DNA of 64,000 nucleotides from Magicicada septendecula (taxonomy: Eukaryota; Arthropoda; Insecta; Hemiptera; Cicadidae), in NCBI GenBank assembly GCA_034769895.1, contig CM068372.1, positions 373,135,258-373,199,257 on the forward strand. The letters are read 5' to 3'. Positions 52,787-64,000 of this stretch are shown in pieces. Positions within the stretch are counted from its first letter, which is position 1, and every line of letters begins with the position of its first letter. Position numbers and translations under genes: made by a program. Under the pieces are notes generated by a model. It made no database searches. It saw only the letters and a list, made by a program, of their open reading frames with translations, and was not told the DNA's origin.

Positions 52787-55440
52787 AATGTAGCCATGTT
52801 TGTTATGTTTAAGATATTTATTTCTGTATGTTAAATTCTTAGTAGTAAATTCCAAAAATAGTAATGTAGATGCATATAAGAGCACTGATCTTCATTATAC
52901 CTCAAACTTTTTATCGAATATATTGGCAAACTTATCAGATTCATTGTTCGATAATAAACATACACATTGTAATGAAACAGAAAACTGTATGACTAATTAT
53001 AAATAATAAACTGTGAAAACTCATTCAGGGATAGAACCAAGCATTATGATCACCAGCTAATAAACCGAAAACCCCAAAATTGAAGATAATGAATGGACCA
53101 AAATTAACTAACAACACCAACCATTGACCTGACTATGACTAACAAATAATAACCAGACATTACCCAGTTAGATAGGGCAGTAAATCAATAAAAAAGTAAA
53201 GCTGTAAACAAGCATCAAATAAATAAACAATAACTCAAAATAATAAAGAGTACAGCCACTTCATAGCATAAAATGTGTATTACCTATAGGACTAAATAGG
53301 CCAATAAAAAAATCTTTCTTTTTGTAAAATAAGGTGACCAAAGGGGCAGAAACCCTATACTGACATAAGTGAAAACAAACACATAAAGGGTGGCATAATA
53401 ATAATCACACATACTATGGTTAAAAAGTGTGGTGTTATTTAATATTAAGAAGTGATGTTTAATCAATCATAATTGACACTGGTGATTTAAAAAATAACAC
53501 ACAGACAATTGTTTAGCAGTGTGTAACCAGTTAAATGTAGCAAGTTATAATTATTAAGATAAGGAGTATAGTTAAGAGTTTTGTTCTACATTATAAAAAG
53601 TTCTTGTTACTAGCAGATCAAGTTAAATTAATATTGTATCAAAGGGTCATAGTCAACTGTCATCCATCATTCTAAATTGTTTAATGAGATAAATGTAAAA
53701 TCCACAAGATACTAATTTTTACATGACCAAACCAGGCCATGTTTGGTATCAAATGATTTGTAATTTTATTTGGATTAACCACATATACATTGTATTAAAT
53801 ATTATTGTGTTATGATAAAAGGTTAATTTGAAGGCAAAATATAAAATGTAATGTATTTTAATGACCATGGTAATGTAACAGTTGAACTTTGCACTATGGG
53901 CCAATAAGAATCCAAGGAATTTTGGTCAGTTTCTATGAAAAAAAGAAGAAATTGAAACACTTGATTGTTAACCAAGATGGAATACGGTTGAGGAGTGCGG
54001 ATAAAAAATACTATGTAAAAAATTTTAAAACCAAGAACCAAACTCCGAAGAATGAATAACCAAACAGAAAAATAATGAAGTCATTAAAATAAATCATCTA
54101 CACCCAACATGAATGACTACCAGTGAAGTTAACGAAAATATAAAGTGATTAACAAGAAGGAAGCCTAAATTAACATTAACTAAGGAACTGTATGTATTCT
54201 ACAAAAATTTAACCAACCAATTCTTGTAATCCAATTATGAATAATCACCAGCAACTCCAACGACTCACACCACATTAGTAACTGATAAAACATTTTATAA
54301 AAGAAAAACAAAACAGCACATAAGAAATAAAAATGAAAAACAATAATAAAAATGACATTATACAGTTAGAAAAATTATATATATACCTTCATAAAAAATA
54401 TGACAAATTGATGAATCAACAGACAATATTTGAAAATGATCAATTATTTCAATACATATCTGGCTTGGTTTCACCCAATAATGATGGCAGTGGAAAGTTC
54501 AAAATGAAGTACGTACAGTAAGAGGTAGTAGACACAATTAACAACAGTATACATTTAAAGAAAAACATCATAATAGGAACATTACAGTGTATGAACTGAG
54601 GATGAAATTTTAATATTTCGAAAAGGCCTTCTTCGTTAATTTAAAAACGGAATTTTACTGATTTTGGTGGTGTGTATATAATAATAACATAAGAAATAAT
54701 GAACACTAAGTGACAATATTTTATTAATATACATTGGGAACCAATTTAATCTAACCACAACTGGCAACTCATCGGCCATGATTACGACGTCACTCAACAA
54801 CCAGCATGCATTGCGCACCGGCTGCAATAACGAAATATTACCGGCCATACAGTTCAAACATTAATAGTTATGTATAATATTATGTTAGGTTAGATAATAA
54901 GTATTAACCTATTTCCATTGTAATGTACTCTTTATTTGTTTTTTATTAATTAATTGAACCTTGTGTAGCAGCCAAAAGAATTCATGTTTATATACTTAAT
55001 TCATTTGACAATTGACCCTGAGATAAGAATCGATCATTGCTAATGTTAATATCGAAATAACAATTTTTACTAAACCTGAATAAAAAATTCAAAGATTAAA
55101 CACTATTATTACCAATATTATTTCCATGTGTTTTATTTCTCGCACGTAAGGTATAATTAGGATTCGTTCTATACGCACGAAGATCAAGAAGACGTCTGCG
55201 AGTTGTACAAATAACAAAAATTACGAAACCGAAATTAACCTCAACGAATATGTTTGAGATGTAAATCGAACGTATTCATTAAGAAATTGTTTTGGGACGA
55301 TACAACCGCTACATTCAAACATTTGAAGCAGACGAACTAAGAATTCTCTTCAGTTAATTCTAGAATTAACCGATAAAGAAGATTCATCCATAAAATTAAA
55401 ATTATAATTAAAGAGAATTAACATACATACGAGGAATAAA
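52787..55440. repeat. LTR-like AT-rich sequence, diverged relative of the 37765-40961 solo LTR (tentative)
   Basis: A TGTAGCCATG start at 52788 resembles TGTAGCATGAC at 37765. TGAGATAAGAATCGATCATT near 55019 resembles TGAGAAAGAATCGAACATTA near 40509, and CAACCAGCATGC...CACCGGC near 54798 resembles the spacing around 40270. The same order of similar blocks suggests an old related LTR. I found no clear right end or target duplication. No gene is supported in the stretch. Confidence 0.3.
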
Positions 55441-56470
55441 CACGCAACCAATAGTATCAACTGACAAAAACAGATACACCTAGAGCAAAAGTGCTTATTA
55501 ACAACACAGTTTTATTACATATTAACATTATTAATAATACCAGTATACACGTCGTATAACAACATATACAGTACAATAAACGTTTGAAACAGCGCTTTGT
55601 CAACAACAGAAATGCTAACTTAAAAGAAAACCATTAACAATATTTTTTAAACATAATAATACTCATCATGTATTTGCTAGTAATGGGTGCATGATGAGGT
55701 TGTATATGAGGTGGTTGTTGTATGGGATTATTTTAGCTAAACTGGTTTGTTTATCAATTGAAATATATTATTTCTATCCTGCAATCGAATGAGTACATCT
55801 CTAGATTTAGATGGTTTTGATTCACATATTTTGTGTTGGAAAGAATCTCATGTGTCTGGAAGCTGCCTATTATAGTGTGAAAAACAAAAAACCAAAATCA
55901 AAGTTTCATTGTACAGAATGATGTGTGGGTTTTCTGGATTTTCTACTTTTCAGTAATGGTTCTGCTTCATTCTGCTTCTTAACAATTCAACTTTACACCA
56001 ATGTACTGTGTAGGACATATTTTAACTGTAGCCGGTACATGATGTTGAAGAGGACACGTGGACATCGGATAATTTTTAGCCATTTTTTCATTGTTAAGCT
56101 ACTGAATCCTATAGGGATAATGTGAACTGGACGTGCTTAACAGTCTGAATTTTTGCAAAATAGTATGAAATGGTAAATTGCATTGTTTTATCTGTATGGT
56201 CTTCACTAAAACTGTTTAGGTGTAACCTGCTTCTGTTTCACATTGGGCGGTTGTCTGAATAGAACTTTTGAGGGTGTCTTTATATTTAGGAGGTCCTTCA
56301 AATGCAGAGATCTCATAAAATTTTGTACATAATATTTAAGATTTTGTTTAGTTTGCAAAGGCAATGGCAGTAAGTTATAATAAGTAAAATGTCTTTAAGT
56401 TTGTTTCACAGGCTTTCACAGTGGGAGTCATTAATAAAGGAATTTATGTCCGGGCTATTCGCCTGTAGTT
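55441..56470. other. RhoGAP intron sequence
   Basis: Nothing recognised in this stretch. Confidence 0.4.
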
Positions 56471-57176
56471 GATTGCTTTAATCTACCATTGTCTAGATGT
56501 TTTGGCCACCAACCGGAGGCCTTCTTCAGTAGAAAAAGTTTATAAAATGTTTGACAAAGGGTGGACAGCCGAATATACCACTGACTGAGGTAAAAGCAAT
56601 AAGTTTCTGGGGAAACAGGGTTCCCTATATAACATGTAGGGAGACGTTGTCGTCCTGCAGGGTGTACTGTATGCCTTGCTCGTGTGGGCAGGTATACAGT
56701 ACCACCATGAAGTGCAGCATTCACACCTGCAAAGTATGGTCTTGGCAATGCAGACCATCATGTTCTCTTTGAGGAGACCAAGATCCTGTCCTAGGTGAGG
56801 AGTTGGTTTGCTTGGTTTCATATGAAGTTGGTCCAAATACAGAAGCACGCCCTGATTGCAATGAACTGATGGGGTAAAAGTCTGTCATTAAATAGAATTT
56901 GGAATGCTGTGATGCCGAGCCTATCAGAATAAATCTGTATTGTGGTTGGGTTGCTTTCAACCCCTGTAATGCAGTGGTGCTTCTGATTGGATAGTGTGGC
57001 GCCTTATACGTTATATAGGGAACCCCATTTCCCCAGAAACTTATTGCTTTTACCTTGGTCAGGGGTACGTTCAGCTGTCCACGCTTTGTCGAACAGTTTA
57101 TAAACTTTTTCTACTGAAGAATGCCTCTGGTTGGTGGCCAAAACATCTAAACAATGACAGATTCACAGCAATCGAC
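56471..57176 (+). mobile_element. Penelope-like element fragment between inverted arms
   Basis: Arms 56471-56632 and 57010-57176 are inverted copies of each other with moderate divergence (CCAGAAACTTATTGCTTTTA in the right arm and its complement in the left). The 377-bp centre holds a GIY-YIG-like fragment on the plus strand. Penelope-like elements often carry inverted or tandem copies of their terminal sequence, so this fits a rearranged or truncated copy. Confidence 0.55.
56638..56795 (+). pseudogene. GIY-YIG endonuclease fragment of a Penelope-like element
   Basis: Reads CRVYCMPCSCGQVYSTTMKC, then SIHTCK, close to the Penelope-like pattern GVYxxPCxCGxxYIGxTxRSIxTR. The Ile-Gly of YIG is replaced by Ser-Thr and the following Arg by Cys, and a stop follows soon after. 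It is a dead fragment. The call rests on this short motif. Confidence 0.5.
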
Positions 57177-57790
57177 CATGGCCCAATAGTTTGGACATAC
57201 ATTCTTTTATTAAAATGTCTTCAGTTTGTATGTGTGGTCTAGTTGTAGCACAATTTTTGTTTGACTACTATTCATATTACTCATTCTGCATGTTTAATTT
57301 GATACATGTCAGTGTTCTTGAACGATAGCTATTGTTAATGGCCTTACAGAGTTTGCACTTGTATTCTGTCAATTTTATTTCTTCCAGTGGATATGTTGTT
57401 ACTTGAAACTCGAAAGCTTGGGTTTGTACTGTGGTGTAGCTAAGGGTGGTTACTGGAAACTTACAACCCCTCACCGGATAGGCTGCCAATAAGATCTTAC
57501 ATGTAAAATCTACAGGCAGTCAGTTCTATCCCTAGTGGTCGTAATGTTGCATAAACAGAGGGCCCTAACTTGCTACAATGGAAAACCCTGGCTATATAAT
57601 TGGCTTTATGGAATGGCTCTCTTCTTTTATGGATGCCTGCTATTAAAACAGAGATATTATTTTTAAATAATTACTATAGTGAAGGAGTTCAATTGTTTTT
57701 CTAGCATCATTTTACCATTTGTTTAAAGAATAACACTTCACACATACAAAAAGTAATAAAATGTATAGTACTTAAGCTTATTATACTTAC
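57177..57790. other. RhoGAP intron sequence
   Basis: Remaining part of the intron 51202-57790; nothing recognised. Confidence 0.5.
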
Positions 57791-57929
57791 TACTTGCTTT
57801 GAGTGCTTTACTAAACAAATGGAATGGAATCAATGGTTGTTTGAGTTCTCGGAAGAACAACTTCAGCGTTGAAGTTAATACATGAACATCCTCTTCTTGC
57901 TCTAACACTGAGTAATTGTTCTGGTCAAC
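57791..57929 (-). CDS. RhoGAP gene exon: central GAP domain
   Basis: 139-bp exon, acceptor CTTAG and donor GTAAGT. It reads VDQNNYSVLEQEEDVHVLTS followed by TLKLFFRELKQPLIPFHLFSKALKAS. The KLFFRELxxPLIP block is the conserved second GAP motif, with the lysine/arginine pair that contacts the GTPase. It starts in phase 0 and leaves one base (A) that joins CA of the next exon to give threonine. It is too short and lacks an ATG, so an ORF scan from methionine would miss it. Confidence 0.92.
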
Positions 57930-58993
57930 CTAAGCAGAAATTTCGCTTGTGTTAATTGTACAATGAATACTTCTCTGTACAAAATAATTCTTGTCATTCA
58001 ATTAAATGGATAGGAGAGATTAAGCAGATTCTGATTAACCTGGACTGCGGTTTTTGTAAAATGTTAAGCACAACAAGATTTGATTTTAATAATCAGTATT
58101 TTGTAGTGGTTACCTTTCACACCTAATATCATGTTCACAAAAATTTAGTTGTTTAAAACAGTAAAATTTAATTAGTTTAGAAAAGAAATTAAAAACCATT
58201 ATGGCTAACTCAAATTGACCCTCAGATATAAGTACTGATTATTACTTATTTACTCAGCGATTTTCTTTGCATGTTATTCATATAAAACAAAACATGATAA
58301 TATTGCTCTCTCTAAGCATTTCATATACATTCTTACTGTTTTTGATGTTTAGATGGGTTATGTGTAAATTAAATATTTTATGCTGCTAGTTTGACTTACT
58401 GGATCTGTCTCAACACCTACTGTTTCAAAATCAAATTACGTTAACAATAACTGACTTACAGTGTAGTATACTCAAAAAGTTACTGATAAAATTTTACTCC
58501 CTTATTTATTCACAAGAACTATTTATTCACAGAATGTCTGCAAATGTTTTTGTGAATATCATTAGCTGAAGAATATGTTAAAATAATAGCTTTTGAAATT
58601 GTAGAGGCTACTCTTTTAAACTGACATAAAATGATCACACAAGATAATAAGATTAAGATCGTTTAACACAGTCAACAACCAATAACAGAACAGAACCTAA
58701 CTGCTTTAAAGAAATCTATTCAGTATTTCTTAAGATCGTAAAAATTTGGAAAATAAAATATGCACAATTATGTGCCTTTTTTATATTTACAGCTGTTCAT
58801 TTTATTTATTATTTTTTATATCAATAGCAAATCTCAGTGGTTATAGCCTTAGTATTTGGGCACTACAGTAGAAATACCATAATAATTTCAATGAAATATG
58901 TTAAACCATTTAGGGGTAATGGAAATTCTAATATAAAACTTACCAACTCACGACTTAAAGTTATGCAGATATGGTAATATTTGTGACACATAC

Positions 58994-59169
58994 TTGCAAC
59001 CTGATCTTCTGCACTTGCGATAAGTTGCCAGAGGCTCTGTACAGGCCATCAGTCTTCATGTTCTCAACGTTTCGTTCTATACACTGTATACACCTCTGTA
59101 CAAATACTGGGACTCTCGGGAACTCGGAGCCGCATACTTGTTCCAAATAACAGCCAAACGCTGGCTCAT
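58994..59169 (-). CDS. RhoGAP gene exon: start of GAP domain with arginine finger
   Basis: 176-bp exon, acceptor CAACAG and donor GTATGTGT. It encodes the start of the GAP fold: FGCYLEQVCG, then VPVFVQRCIQCIE, then TDGLYRASGNLSQVQKIRLQ. The arginine of LYRASG is the expected catalytic arginine finger. An open frame continues past the donor into the intron, but the family alignment and the in-phase next exon (VDQNNYSVLE) support the donor chosen. Confidence 0.92.
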
Positions 59170-59626
59170 CTGTTGGTGAACACAAAACCCTGTTATATCA
59201 CAAGTTGTTGGATACAGAAAAGAGTAAATTCTTTAATTTTGAAAACTATGCATTCCTCCCACTAACCTTGTCCTAAAGTGAATGTAAAGTGATGCAACCA
59301 TAACTCTGTTAGAACCAATTTAAAAAATCATAATTAAAAAAAAAAGGTACATTTATTAAGTATCTTGACTTTGTTATATCAAGAAAATTGATACTGTATG
59401 AATCAAACCAAATAAAACTTAGTCAAACTTAAAACCAGTGAAATGCCATTTAATTAAATAGTAACTACCTGATTTTAGATAACTGTTTTTTCGACAAGTA
59501 CTACGTTGATCTCGGTGACAAACTCATTTACATATTCATTTACAACAGTTTAACAAGGAAATAAAAAATAACAAACAATAAAGTTCTTTTTTTACAATAA
59601 AAAGTGCATATCTAAAAATGTGAAAA

Positions 59627-60190
59627 TAAGGCATTACGATACAGCAGTGAAGCCAAATGAATGTCTAGCATTGAATTATAATTTAGACAAACTAGAAATA
59701 TTGGAAAGACGAATTATTAGGAAAATATTAGGCCCACGAAAAACTTCAGAAGGTTGGAAATCAAGAAGTACTGATGAAATATATCAAAGTATAGAAAATA
59801 TAACAGAAACAATGAGAAAAGAAGACTATTATTATTTGGACATTTATATAGAATGGACGACAATAGGTTAACAAAGCAGATCTTCAAATATCTGTGGGGG
59901 AAGAAGTAAACAACAACTTGGATTAAAGAAGTCCAAAAGGATTTACAAAAAAATACTATAAATGCAAAAGAAGCACTTGAAGAGACGTTTTTCGGGCAAA
60001 AGTGTTAAAAATGGAAGGAGTCCAGCGTAGGAAAGAGAAAAATCGCAGGTTCAAATTGGACTGAAGACAGGAAGAAGAGACACAGTGAAACGACGAAAGA
60101 ATATTGGAGAAAAAGAAAAGAACAAATAATAAGAATTGAAATTGGCATGTGGTCCTTAGATGCCCGATACAAAAAAAAGTTCTTTATTTA
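59627..60190 (+). pseudogene. LINE reverse transcriptase C-terminal remnant
   Basis: Open for 83 codons from ATG at 59620 and then broken: ECLALNYNLDKLEILERRII, then RKILGPRKTSEGWKSRSTDE and IYQSIENITETMRKEDYYYL. This is the region after the RT thumb in insect LINEs (E..ILRKILGP...W..R.N.ELY). After a stop, decayed pieces follow (a W-KKT-like and a KRR-rich segment) up to about 60180. It lies in the RhoGAP intron 59170-62171. Confidence 0.65.
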
Positions 60191-62171
60191 ATAAAAGAAA
60201 GACTCCTTCCATATAAGTGACTTACTTATTTTGGTAAAATAAATACAATTCTGTTTCCATACAATTCCTAAAATGAATCTGTGGTTTTCTTTAAAGCGCC
60301 TGTCTGATTATAATCAATTCAGGAAAATTACATTAAACATATGTATAATAATTTATGTTTTATTGTTGCCTTGATTATAACATGTTAAGTCTTACGTTGT
60401 TATAAACATGCAGTGTTTTATCCAGAAAGTGCCGGTATATGAGTTATCAGTGACAAAATGAAAATGGCTGATGGGAGTATGAAATAAAATGTACAAACAT
60501 ACACAGTACATGTAATCTGATAAGGTTGTTGACACCATAACACCTGACTATCTCAAACACTACTTACTTTAGTAAGCTTTTGTTTATTATATAAAAAACA
60601 TATTCAGACATGAAACTGACTCATATTCCACATTTATTATATGTTCGTGTCTATGACCATTAAAGTTCAAGTGCGTATGCACACAAATCTATTTAAAGCA
60701 CCTTGTAATATGCAAAATTCTGTTTTAAAAATTCAATATTCTATCCTTAACACTCGGTACCATCAAATTATGATTTCATACACTTTCAACCTTCCGGGTC
60801 TTGACTTTACCTGGACTGAACTGACATCTGTCAAGTTCACAAGTACAATTTTCTACTGTGTTGATTTCTAAACAAAGCATTCAGAAACAGATACCTACAT
60901 ATAATATACAAATTTGCACAGTAAATCTAAATAAACACGTGTGCAATACATTTCCATTCAAAGAATATTAATATTATTTACATGCATTATGAAGGACAGA
61001 GTTATCAAGTTTTTCAGACCACAATGAGCGTTTAATAAATGTTAAACATTTGAAAAGTATTATACTATTATTACAAACACAATTATTGTTTTTACTTATA
61101 TGTAGCATTCTGCATGCAAAGACACAAACACACTTGTGTTAAATGAAAATATGGTTATATTACATACAAATTACTGAAATTTGTTACTTAAATTTTATAC
61201 AGAATCTGGATAATTTCTCGCAATATTGTGACAAACGACTATAGTTTTTATTTACTCGACTTTGTTGTCTTAAATAGAAACCTTATTTAGCAGCCTCCTC
61301 AGTAACAAACACTCGCTCTCTCTCTCTCACTCTCCTCCCTCATATTCACTATCCTTTTACAAATGACTACTTATTCCAAGCAATTTTTTAACCTAAGACT
61401 GATGACATGTTACCGTTACAAGTTGCATCTTGGACTTTCTCTATCCTAATTATTAACACAGGACATCACCCTTCTGTAATCAGTAGATGCTTTATCAAAC
61501 AATGGTTATGCATCTGTTCACTTGGAAAATTACATCTTCATTCATCTATATTTACACTGTCCCCATCAAAGTTATCTCTATCAGATATAAAACATTTTAT
61601 GCCATTTTTTTTTTTTAAGTCTTCAAAACATTTCTGGAGTCACTTTTTTGTTTTATGCTTCCCCTACAACAAAATTCAATCTACAAGTAAAGTGATATTG
61701 TTACAACTAAACACTGGGTAACAGACTTACATAAACTCAACTTACTCTATGTTTAGTTGTACGGGGATCTTTTTTGTTTACAGATCTATTTTTGTTATAA
61801 CATTTGTAATTATAAACTTTTATTAATATACCTGAAGGTAACAACAGATTCTGGACGTCTGAAAGATTGTGTTTGCATGAAGAATTTTATGACGGTGAAG
61901 TCCAGGATGTAACTTGTAATTGTTTAAGTACCTGTGCAGAGAGTTATTTGTACACAATACAATTTAACTCTGTGATAGTAAAATATACCAATCAAATTTA
62001 TAATTTACAATTGGTTTATTTAATAAATTGTTGCAAGTTACGCATTCCTTAATACAATACACATGTATATGTTCTCTTGACATAGTCTGGTGGGAAGACG
62101 GAAGAACACAAGCAACTCCCTTCACTACTAAATACACTACAAAACAATGAATGTTAGTGATAATGTGTTAC
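60191..62171. other. RhoGAP intron sequence
   Basis: AT-rich, with a (CT)n-like run near 61315-61335; nothing else recognised. Confidence 0.45.
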
Positions 62172-62309
62172 CTTTCCAAATTCCTTTCTTGACGAGAGAC
62201 TCCATTGTTGGTCTCCGATGAAAGAATTTTTTTAACCTTTCCTTAATTTTTGTCTGCCTCTCAGCGGGGTTAACCGATAAGTCCTCCATACTCTCATCTT
62301 TGTGCTTCA
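62172..62309 (-). CDS. RhoGAP gene exon: linker before the GAP domain
   Basis: 138-bp exon with acceptor TTTACAG and donor GTAACA. It encodes a charged linker with KIKERLKKFFHRRPTMESL followed by VKKGIWK; the last base G completes the aspartate codon with the next exon (KDEPAFG). In ARHGAP12/15/27 proteins a closely similar RLKKFxxRRPT segment sits directly before the GAP domain. This is the most upstream exon visible; the remaining 1.7 kb of the window shows no convincing earlier exon. Confidence 0.88.
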
Positions 62310-62729
62310 CTGTAAACAAAAACAGTATTTCTCTCTCCCTACTCCAAGATTCGTCTGTTTGCAAAATGGACAAACAAACAAATCGCTAATTTACCAGTGT
62401 ACAAAACATCAAGTCTACACCGGCTGTTGCACTGATTTCACAAAACTTCATATACTCACAGAAGATGGTCCAGAAATAATTGTAAGAACACAATGACTGT
62501 ATGAACATACTGTTCAGTAGTACAAAATCAGTTAACAATAAAAAAAATAAATAAATAAAATGAAATGTCCATGAAAAGAATGTTTAACAATGTTTCAACA
62601 CACAAAGGACACAATCTTTTCATTCACTACCATTTTTTTGGTTATATGATTTTTATTTATTTTTTTTATTTGTCAAGAAGATCACTAGTTACAATTTACT
62701 AGAGAATAAATGAGAAATGCTCATGGGTA

Positions 62730-63605
62730 TGTAATGGGACAAAATGGGCTGAACCATTGTTTTAATAATTTTCAGTAATTAACCATTCTATATAATACTT
62801 TTGTGAAATCCAGTGTTAGGGACGTGTTGGAAGTTATAATGAAGTGTGTGACTCATGTCCCAAGTCGAACCGACATTACTGTATAAGGTGAGGTATGCAC
62901 TTAATTCCCCCCCCCACGTCACACTTGGATCATGAGAACACCATGTGTTTTCATTGTTACACTGCATTTCCGGGTACCAGAAACAACTGGAATCTTCGAT
63001 ACTTGAAGGCGAGAGGCGAAGTGGATATCTGGTGAAGCCACGTGGTCAATGCGCAAAAGGCTTGTATAGTATACACAAGCGGACCCAACTTGCCCCAGTC
63101 AGCAGAACACCTTCAGACAGTACAGATGTAACTTAACCGTAGCCTCGGACGTGTTTGGGTAGGCCGAAAATGTTAAAGTCGGCCTACCAAGGAGTATATT
63201 ATAATGTAGAACAACAGTAAATAGTGGTACAACAGTATCAACAGTTTTATAAAAAGTATTGTGACAGTGGAGTGAAGTACATGGGTTAATCCACATAGTG
63301 TGCAACATCTGGACACACGTGCAGCTAAGTACAGTCCAAAAAACCAATTTAACCAGCCAAAGTGAAATAAAGTTAATATAAATTGAACATCAATAAGATT
63401 CAGTAAGAGCTCTATAAAAAGGGGTTGAAAAGATATGTCAAGAGAGTGAGAGAGGGTGTGAGAGTGTAAAGAGAAAAGTACTGGTTTGTGGTAGAAGAGT
63501 TATATATGTAATGATTTAAAGCATAATCGTTTGGGTATTATTTTATAAAGAACAGATGTGTCAAAAAAGGGGGTTTTTATTTTTTATTAAATTTATTCTG
63601 TATCA
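62730..63605 (+). repeat. Probable LTR related to the 29052-30199 LTR
   Basis: Starts TGTAATGGGACAAAATGGGC, compared with TGTAACGGTACATAATTGGG at 29052, and ends near TTTATTCTGTATCA, compared with AAATTCTGTTGTCTCA at 30199. Between them GCCTCGGACG...GGCCTACC (63142-63190) parallels GCCTCGGGCG...GGCCTATCC (29335-29380), in the same order. It may be a solo LTR or the 5' LTR of an element running out of the window. Flanking duplications do not match clearly. Confidence 0.4.
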
Positions 63606-64000
63606 TCATTGCAAGTCCCATGTAAAAAGGTTGTATTCAAAGAATGAACCATAACGTAACTTTTTGGGCGGAGTGTAGTTGGAGAATGCACTACTCGTTA
63701 TTGAATTGAATGTTGTCATGTATGATACGCGCATACACTCGTCCGGGCGCAGCTTCTATGCATAACAGGCCAAACTGACGCCACGAAAATGGCAAGGCAG
63801 AGAGATTGTCGGGCCATGTGCTTTGGAGACGGAGGAAATCAAGTAGAGGCTCCACCCACCTAAGCCTCTTACATCGTCTCCGTTTAACATCATTAGCTCC
63901 TGGGGCTCATAGAAAGTCCATACGTTGTGTATGACGACGAAAAACTCGTAACCTGAAGGCAGTGCCTTCCCGTTTCAACAACAAGCTATAGTGCGGAGTC
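63606..64000. other. Right-edge sequence, unassigned
   Basis: GC-richer than its surroundings and without an open frame. It could be 5' internal sequence of the element whose LTR is proposed at 62730-63605. Nothing can be confirmed inside the window. Confidence 0.25.

Noticed and set aside
56455..57242. Overlapping ORFs on both strands around the Penelope-like fragment
   Set aside because: The two inverted arms give mirrored translations (GWWPKHL); they follow from the inverted repeat and not from a gene. Only the short GIY-YIG-like piece is kept.
58961..59185. Whole open frame as the RhoGAP exon, including residues VCVTNITISA after the domain
   Set aside because: The frame runs through a good donor GTATGTGT; the next exon joins in phase with family-like sequence, so the tail is intron.
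62310..64000. Search for further upstream RhoGAP exons
   Set aside because: No minus-strand open segment with splice signals and WW/PH/SH3-like text; the area looks like LTR sequence.

Overview
The window is AT-rich eukaryotic DNA, almost certainly from an arthropod and most likely an insect. The evidence is GT-AG spliced exons inside very large introns, long microsatellites, and a dense set of mariner, Tigger/pogo, hAT, Tc1-like, LINE, Penelope-like, Helentron-like and long-LTR Ty3/Gypsy elements. There are no operons, CRISPR arrays or recognisable RNA genes. The only host gene I can support is a RhoGAP gene of the ARHGAP12/15/27 type on the minus strand. Its last five coding exons lie at 62309-62172, 59169-58994, 57929-57791, 51201-51096 and 26628-26457. 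The exons join in phase and give a RhoGAP domain with its arginine finger and a stop codon; the 5' part of the gene lies beyond the right edge.

Left region (1-11.7 kb). A broken, unclassified transposase-like gene (minus, about 446-7103) is split by a solo LTR (1277-6172, target duplication GTAT). That LTR itself holds a Tc1-like transposase inside TTAA-flanked ends (3764-5676). Next comes a second LTR (8271-11015), split by a 5'-truncated LINE, followed by a primer-binding site matching tRNA-Lys3 and a truncated gag-like ORF.

Middle left (11.7-26.4 kb). This is mostly non-coding and lies downstream of the RhoGAP stop. It carries a (CA)75 array, a deleted hAT element (15357-16674), LINE scraps, a Tigger-type element (20874-21706) and a broken mariner (22370-23633).

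Central region (26.6-51.1 kb) is one RhoGAP intron filled by nested insertions. A BED-finger hAT element (27492-50097) was hit by a deleted LTR element (28701-30199, duplication ATGA) and by an 18.4-kb Gypsy element (31503-49941, duplication TTAT, LTRs about 2.9 kb). The Gypsy pol was hit by a 3.2-kb solo LTR exactly inside the YVDD active-site motif (37765-40961, duplication ACGT). Pol was also hit by a Helentron/DINE-like element (41630-44656), which contains a second copy of itself (42282-43645). Removing each insertion restores the host reading frame locally, so the order of events can be read.

Right region (51.1-64 kb). The remaining RhoGAP exons are separated by introns holding another Tigger-type element, an unrecognised eroded coding sequence, LTR-like sequence, a Penelope-like fragment between inverted arms, a LINE remnant and a partial LTR at the right edge. 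All boundaries and family calls come from reading the sequence; no database search was possible.
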